Assembly (NCBI GenBank): GCA_900552925.1
Contig: USBH01000080.1
Span: 1 to 7,589 of the forward strand
DNA from: an uncultured Oscillospiraceae bacterium
GTDB lineage: Bacteria > Bacillota > Clostridia > Oscillospirales > Acutalibacteraceae
Reading direction: 5' to 3'
DNA: 7,589 nucleotides
Shown: piece by piece, positions 5,234 through 7,589 of the stretch
How positions within the stretch are numbered: position 1 is the stretch's first letter
How the letters are laid out: each line of letters starts with the position of its first letter
Notes under the pieces: model-generated
Told to the model about the DNA's origin: nothing
The model's database searches: none
The model's input: the letters and a program-made list of their open reading frames with translations, nothing else
Translations under genes and position numbers: made by a program

Positions 5234-5242
5234 TGTTATAAT
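5234..5242 (+). promoter_or_regulatory. Extended -10 promoter for mnmE-mnmG
   Basis: TGT immediately precedes a perfect TATAAT (5237-5242), giving an extended -10. The -35 region (around 5214-5219, TGGCGC) is poor, which the TGn element can offset. Its position just after the jag terminator and before the next genes supports it. Transcription would begin near 5249. Confidence 0.7.
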
Positions 5243-5263
5243 CAGAAAAAACGGGGAGTGCTG

Positions 5264-5338
5264 ATGCTTCCCGTCCTTGCGGTCTGGGCGGCCGCCTATC
5301 TCCTTGTGCGCCGAAAACAGCGCAAAAACGGAAAATAG
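5264..5338 (+). CDS. Possible 24-aa single-span membrane peptide
   Basis: I do not recognise this frame. It encodes 24 residues: a hydrophobic run MLPVLAVWAAAYLLV (1-15), long enough only for a short membrane span, followed by the basic tail RRKQRKNGK (16-24), a positive-inside pattern. GGGGAG (5253-5258) stands five bases before the ATG, and the proposed promoter lies just upstream, so the frame would be first in the mnmE transcript with a leader of about 15 bases. It ends 28 bases before mnmE. It could be a real small membrane protein, a leader peptide influencing mnmE, or chance. Only conservation would decide. Confidence 0.45.
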   Translation: MLPVLAVWAAAYLLVRRKQRKNGK

Positions 5339-5366
5339 ATTTATATTTTATATAAGAGGTAAGAGC

Positions 5367-6731
5367 ATGAAAACCATCGCAGCAATTTCTACGGCCGCGG
5401 CGCCGGGCGGCATCGGGATCATCCGGATTTCCGGCAGTGAGGCCCGCGCCGTCGGCGACCGGGTGTTCCGGGCGGCGTCCGGCGAAACGCTTTCCGAGGC
5501 GGCCGGGTACACCTGCCGCTTTGGCCATGTACAGGACGAAAGCGGCGCGCGGCTCGACGAATGCATCGCGACGGTTTTCGCCGCGCCGAAGAGCTTCACC
5601 GGCGAGGACGTCGTGGAGCTCTCCTGCCACGGCGGCCTGTTCATTTTGAAGACGGTTTTGCAGGCGGTGTTCGCGGCCGGCGCCGCGCCGGCTGCGCCGG
5701 GCGAGTTCACGCGCCGCGCGTTTCTGAACGGCAAGATGGACCTCGCGCAGGCGGAGGCCGTGATGGAGCTGATCTCCGCGCAGGGGCGCGAGGCGATGAA
5801 GGCGGCGCAGGCCGGGCACGACGGCGCGCTTTCCCGGCGGATCGCGGCGATCCGCGACGACCTGACCGACGTCGGCGCGCATCTGGCGGCCTGGGCGGAC
5901 TACCCGGACGACGACATTCCACAGGTCGACGAAAACATGTTGAAAGAACGGCTTTCCGCCGGGCACGATGCGCTCGAAGCGCTGATCCGCAGCTTTGACG
6001 GCGGCCGCGTCCTGCGCGAGGGCGTCGTGACCGTGATCGCCGGCAAGCCGAACGCCGGAAAATCGACGCTGATGAACCTGCTCGCGGGCTGCGAGCGCTC
6101 GATCGTGACCGACCTTGCGGGCACGACGCGCGACGTCGTCGAGGAGACGGTGCTGCTCGGCGAGATCCCGCTGCGCCTGGCCGACACGGCGGGCATCCGC
6201 GAGACGGAGGACCGCGTCGAGCAGATCGGCGTGAAAATCGCGCTCGACCGCGTCAGGACCGCGCAGTTCGTGCTTGCGGTGTTCGACGCGAGCGAAGCGC
6301 TGAACGACGACGACCGCGCGATGATGGAGGCGATCGGCGAAACGCCGTGCGTGGCGGTCGTCAACAAGTCCGACCTGCCCGCCGCGATCGACATGGCGGA
6401 GATCGAAGCGCGCTTCCCGGCTGTCGTGACGATCTCGGCGCTTTCGGGCGACGGGCTTTCCGCGCTGGCAGAGGCGGCGGCCCGGGTGCTGCAGACGGCG
6501 GAGCTGAACCCGAACGACGGCATCCTCTACACGGAGCGGCAGCGCGCGGACGCAAAGGACGCGCTGGCGTGCATCGAGGAGGCGCAGGACGCGCTGCTGC
6601 GCGGCATGACCTGGGACGCCGTGACCGTCTCGCTTGAGGGCGCCGTCGCGGCGCTGAACGAGCTGACCGGCGAGCGCGTCTCCGATGCGGTCGTCGACCG
6701 GGTCTTTGAGAAGTTCTGCGTCGGCAAGTGA
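5367..6731 (+). CDS. mnmE: tRNA wobble-uridine modification GTPase MnmE
   Basis: MnmE works with MnmG to install the (carboxymethyl)aminomethyl group on carbon 5 of U34 in certain tRNAs, using methylene-tetrahydrofolate and GTP hydrolysis. The 454-aa length is normal. The N-terminal folate-binding domain spans about 1-118. A helical domain is split around the G domain (about 216-375), which has G1 GKPNAGKS (226-233), G2 TTRD (253-256), G3 DTAG (273-276), G4 NKSD (333-336) and G5 SAL (357-359). The C-terminus is CVGK (451-454), the family's CxGK motif with the key cysteine. The ATG at 5367 has AGAGG seven bases upstream; a longer frame opening at a TTG (5277) is rejected. An AT palindrome (5341-5355) sits just before the RBS. 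mnmG follows after 66 bases. Confidence 0.98.
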   Translation: MKTIAAISTAAAPGGIGIIRISGSEARAVGDRVFRAASGETLSEAAGYTCRFGHVQDESGARLDECIATVFAAPKSFTGEDVVELSCHGGLFILKTVLQAVFAAGAAPAAPGEFTRRAFLNGKMDLAQAEAVMELISAQGREAMKAAQAGHDGALSRRIAAIRDDLTDVGAHLAAWADYPDDDIPQVDENMLKERLSAGHDALEALIRSFDGGRVLREGVVTVIAGKPNAGKSTLMNLLAGCERSIVTDLAGTTRDVVEETVLLGEIPLRLADTAGIRETEDRVEQIGVKIALDRVRTAQFVLAVFDASEALNDDDRAMMEAIGETPCVAVVNKSDLPAAIDMAEIEARFPAVVTISALSGDGLSALAEAAARVLQTAELNPNDGILYTERQRADAKDALACIEEAQDALLRGMTWDAVTVSLEGAVAALNELTGERVSDAVVDRVFEKFCVGK

Positions 6732-6797
6732 CCGGCGGGGAACGGATAGTTACAGGATACAATCGATACAGAATGCGTTGGGATAAAGGATGAAGCT

Positions 6798-7589
6798 ATG
6801 ATTTACGATGCGGGAAAATACGACGTCGCCGTGATCGGCGCGGGGCACGCGGGCATTGAGGCCGCTCTGGCCGCGGCGCGGCTCGGCTGCCACACGGCGG
6901 TGTTTACGATCAATATGGATGCAGTGGGCAACTGCCCGTGCAACCCGAGCATCGGCGGCACGGCGAAGGGCCACCTCGTGCGCGAGATCGACGCGCTCGG
7001 CGGGGAGATGGGCAAAACGGCCGACGCATGCACGCTGCAGAGCCGCATGCTGAACCTCGGCAAGGGGCCGGCCGTCCACTCGCTGCGCGCGCAGATTGAC
7101 CGCAACCGGTACGCCCGCGTGATGAAGCACAAGCTGGAGCTGTGCCCGAACCTCGAGATGAAGCAGGCCGAGGTGGTCGACCTGCAGCGCGCGGCGGAAG
7201 GCTGGGTGCTTACGACGCGGCTCGGCGCGCAGTACGCCTGCCGGGCCGTTGTGCTCGCGACGGGCACGTTCCTCGGTGGGCGCATTTTCGTCGGCGACGT
7301 CTCCTATGCGGGCGGGCCGGACGGCATGTTCCCGGCGACCGAGCTTGCGGGCGCGCTGAAAAAGCTCGGCATCGCGCTGCGGCGCTTCAAAACCGGAACG
7401 CCTGCGCGCGTTTTGCGCTCCTCCATCGACTTTTCGGAGCTCGAGGTGCAGAACGGCGACGAGCCGGTCACGCCGTTTTCGTTTGACACGGAAACACCGC
7501 CGCAGAACAGAGCCGTCTGCCATGTGAGCTGGACGAACGAGCGGACCAAGGCGGTCATTCTGGAAAACATCCACCGCTCTCCCCTGTAC
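6798..7589 (+). CDS. mnmG: tRNA modification FAD enzyme MnmG, N-terminal part
   Basis: MnmG (GidA) is the FAD- and NADH-dependent partner of MnmE in U34 modification. The frame is open to the right end of the window: 264 codons of an expected 620 or so, so it is cut by the contig edge rather than broken. The dinucleotide-binding motif GAGHAG (14-19) lies in VAVIGAGHAGIEAALAAARLG. The family signature around CNPSIGGTAKGHL (48-60), with VREIDALGG (61-69), is intact, as is FKTGTPARV (197-205). The ATG at 6798 has AAAGGA (6785-6790) seven bases upstream. The gap to mnmE is 66 bases and contains no terminator, so the two are probably one transcript. Confidence 0.97.
   Translation, partial: MIYDAGKYDVAVIGAGHAGIEAALAAARLGCHTAVFTINMDAVGNCPCNPSIGGTAKGHLVREIDALGGEMGKTADACTLQSRMLNLGKGPAVHSLRAQIDRNRYARVMKHKLELCPNLEMKQAEVVDLQRAAEGWVLTTRLGAQYACRAVVLATGTFLGGRIFVGDVSYAGGPDGMFPATELAGALKKLGIALRRFKTGTPARVLRSSIDFSELEVQNGDEPVTPFSFDTETPPQNRAVCHVSWTNERTKAVILENIHRSPLY

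Noticed and set aside
5277..5366. A TTG start extending mnmE by 30 residues
   Set aside because: MnmE proteins begin near MKTIAAIST, ATG 5367 has AGAGG at proper spacing, and the extension overlaps the small membrane frame out of register.
4240..5966. Long minus-strand frames over jag and mnmE
   Set aside because: These are antisense shadows in a GC-rich region; both sense genes have complete family motifs.
6790..6801. A tiny frame ATG-AAG-CTA-TGA overlapping the mnmG start
   Set aside because: Its ATG directly follows the AAAGGA site with no spacing, so initiation there is unlikely; treated as chance.

Overview
This window is the replication-origin neighbourhood of a GC-rich member of the Firmicutes. 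The conserved block rpmH-rnpA-yidD-yidC-jag-mnmE-mnmG reads rightwards, and dnaA-dnaN diverges from it leftwards. That gene order, a YidC without a large periplasmic domain, a Jag protein, and strong GGAGG-type ribosome binding sites point to the Clostridia. An Oscillospirales/Ruminococcaceae-like bacterium is my guess from the GC content and general look of the proteins. It is not proven by anything here.

Layout. Bases 1-48 are not biological: they are the end of an Illumina P7 primer, an 8-base index and the Nextera read-2 transposon adapter, so the true contig begins near base 49. From there the 5' 74 codons of dnaN lie on the minus strand. A 334-base gap (273-606) holds a cluster of DnaA-box-like sites, a short G/C run, TAG-type triplets and an AT-rich stretch, which is the arrangement expected of oriC. 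dnaA (minus, 607-1908) follows. The dnaA-rpmH divergent region (1909-2328) carries a promoter for each gene, a DnaA box over the dnaA -35 element, and several inverted repeats. rpmH (44 aa), rnpA, yidD, yidC and jag then run on the plus strand and end at a strong intrinsic terminator (5169-5199). A fresh extended -10 promoter leads into a possible 24-residue membrane peptide, mnmE, and the first 264 codons of mnmG, which runs off the right end.

How it works together. DnaA and the beta clamp start and sustain replication. L34 and RnpA serve ribosome assembly and tRNA maturation by RNase P. YidD and YidC insert membrane proteins. Jag/KhpB is an RNA-binding protein habitually encoded beside yidC. 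MnmE and MnmG together modify the wobble uridine of tRNAs.

The protein-coding content is ordinary core genome, and I see no mobile element, CRISPR array, defence system or new enzyme. The points worth a second look are the adapter contamination, the putative origin unwinding site, an RBS-masking inverted repeat in the dnaA leader, an anti-Shine-Dalgarno-like sequence ahead of jag, and the small membrane ORF ahead of mnmE.
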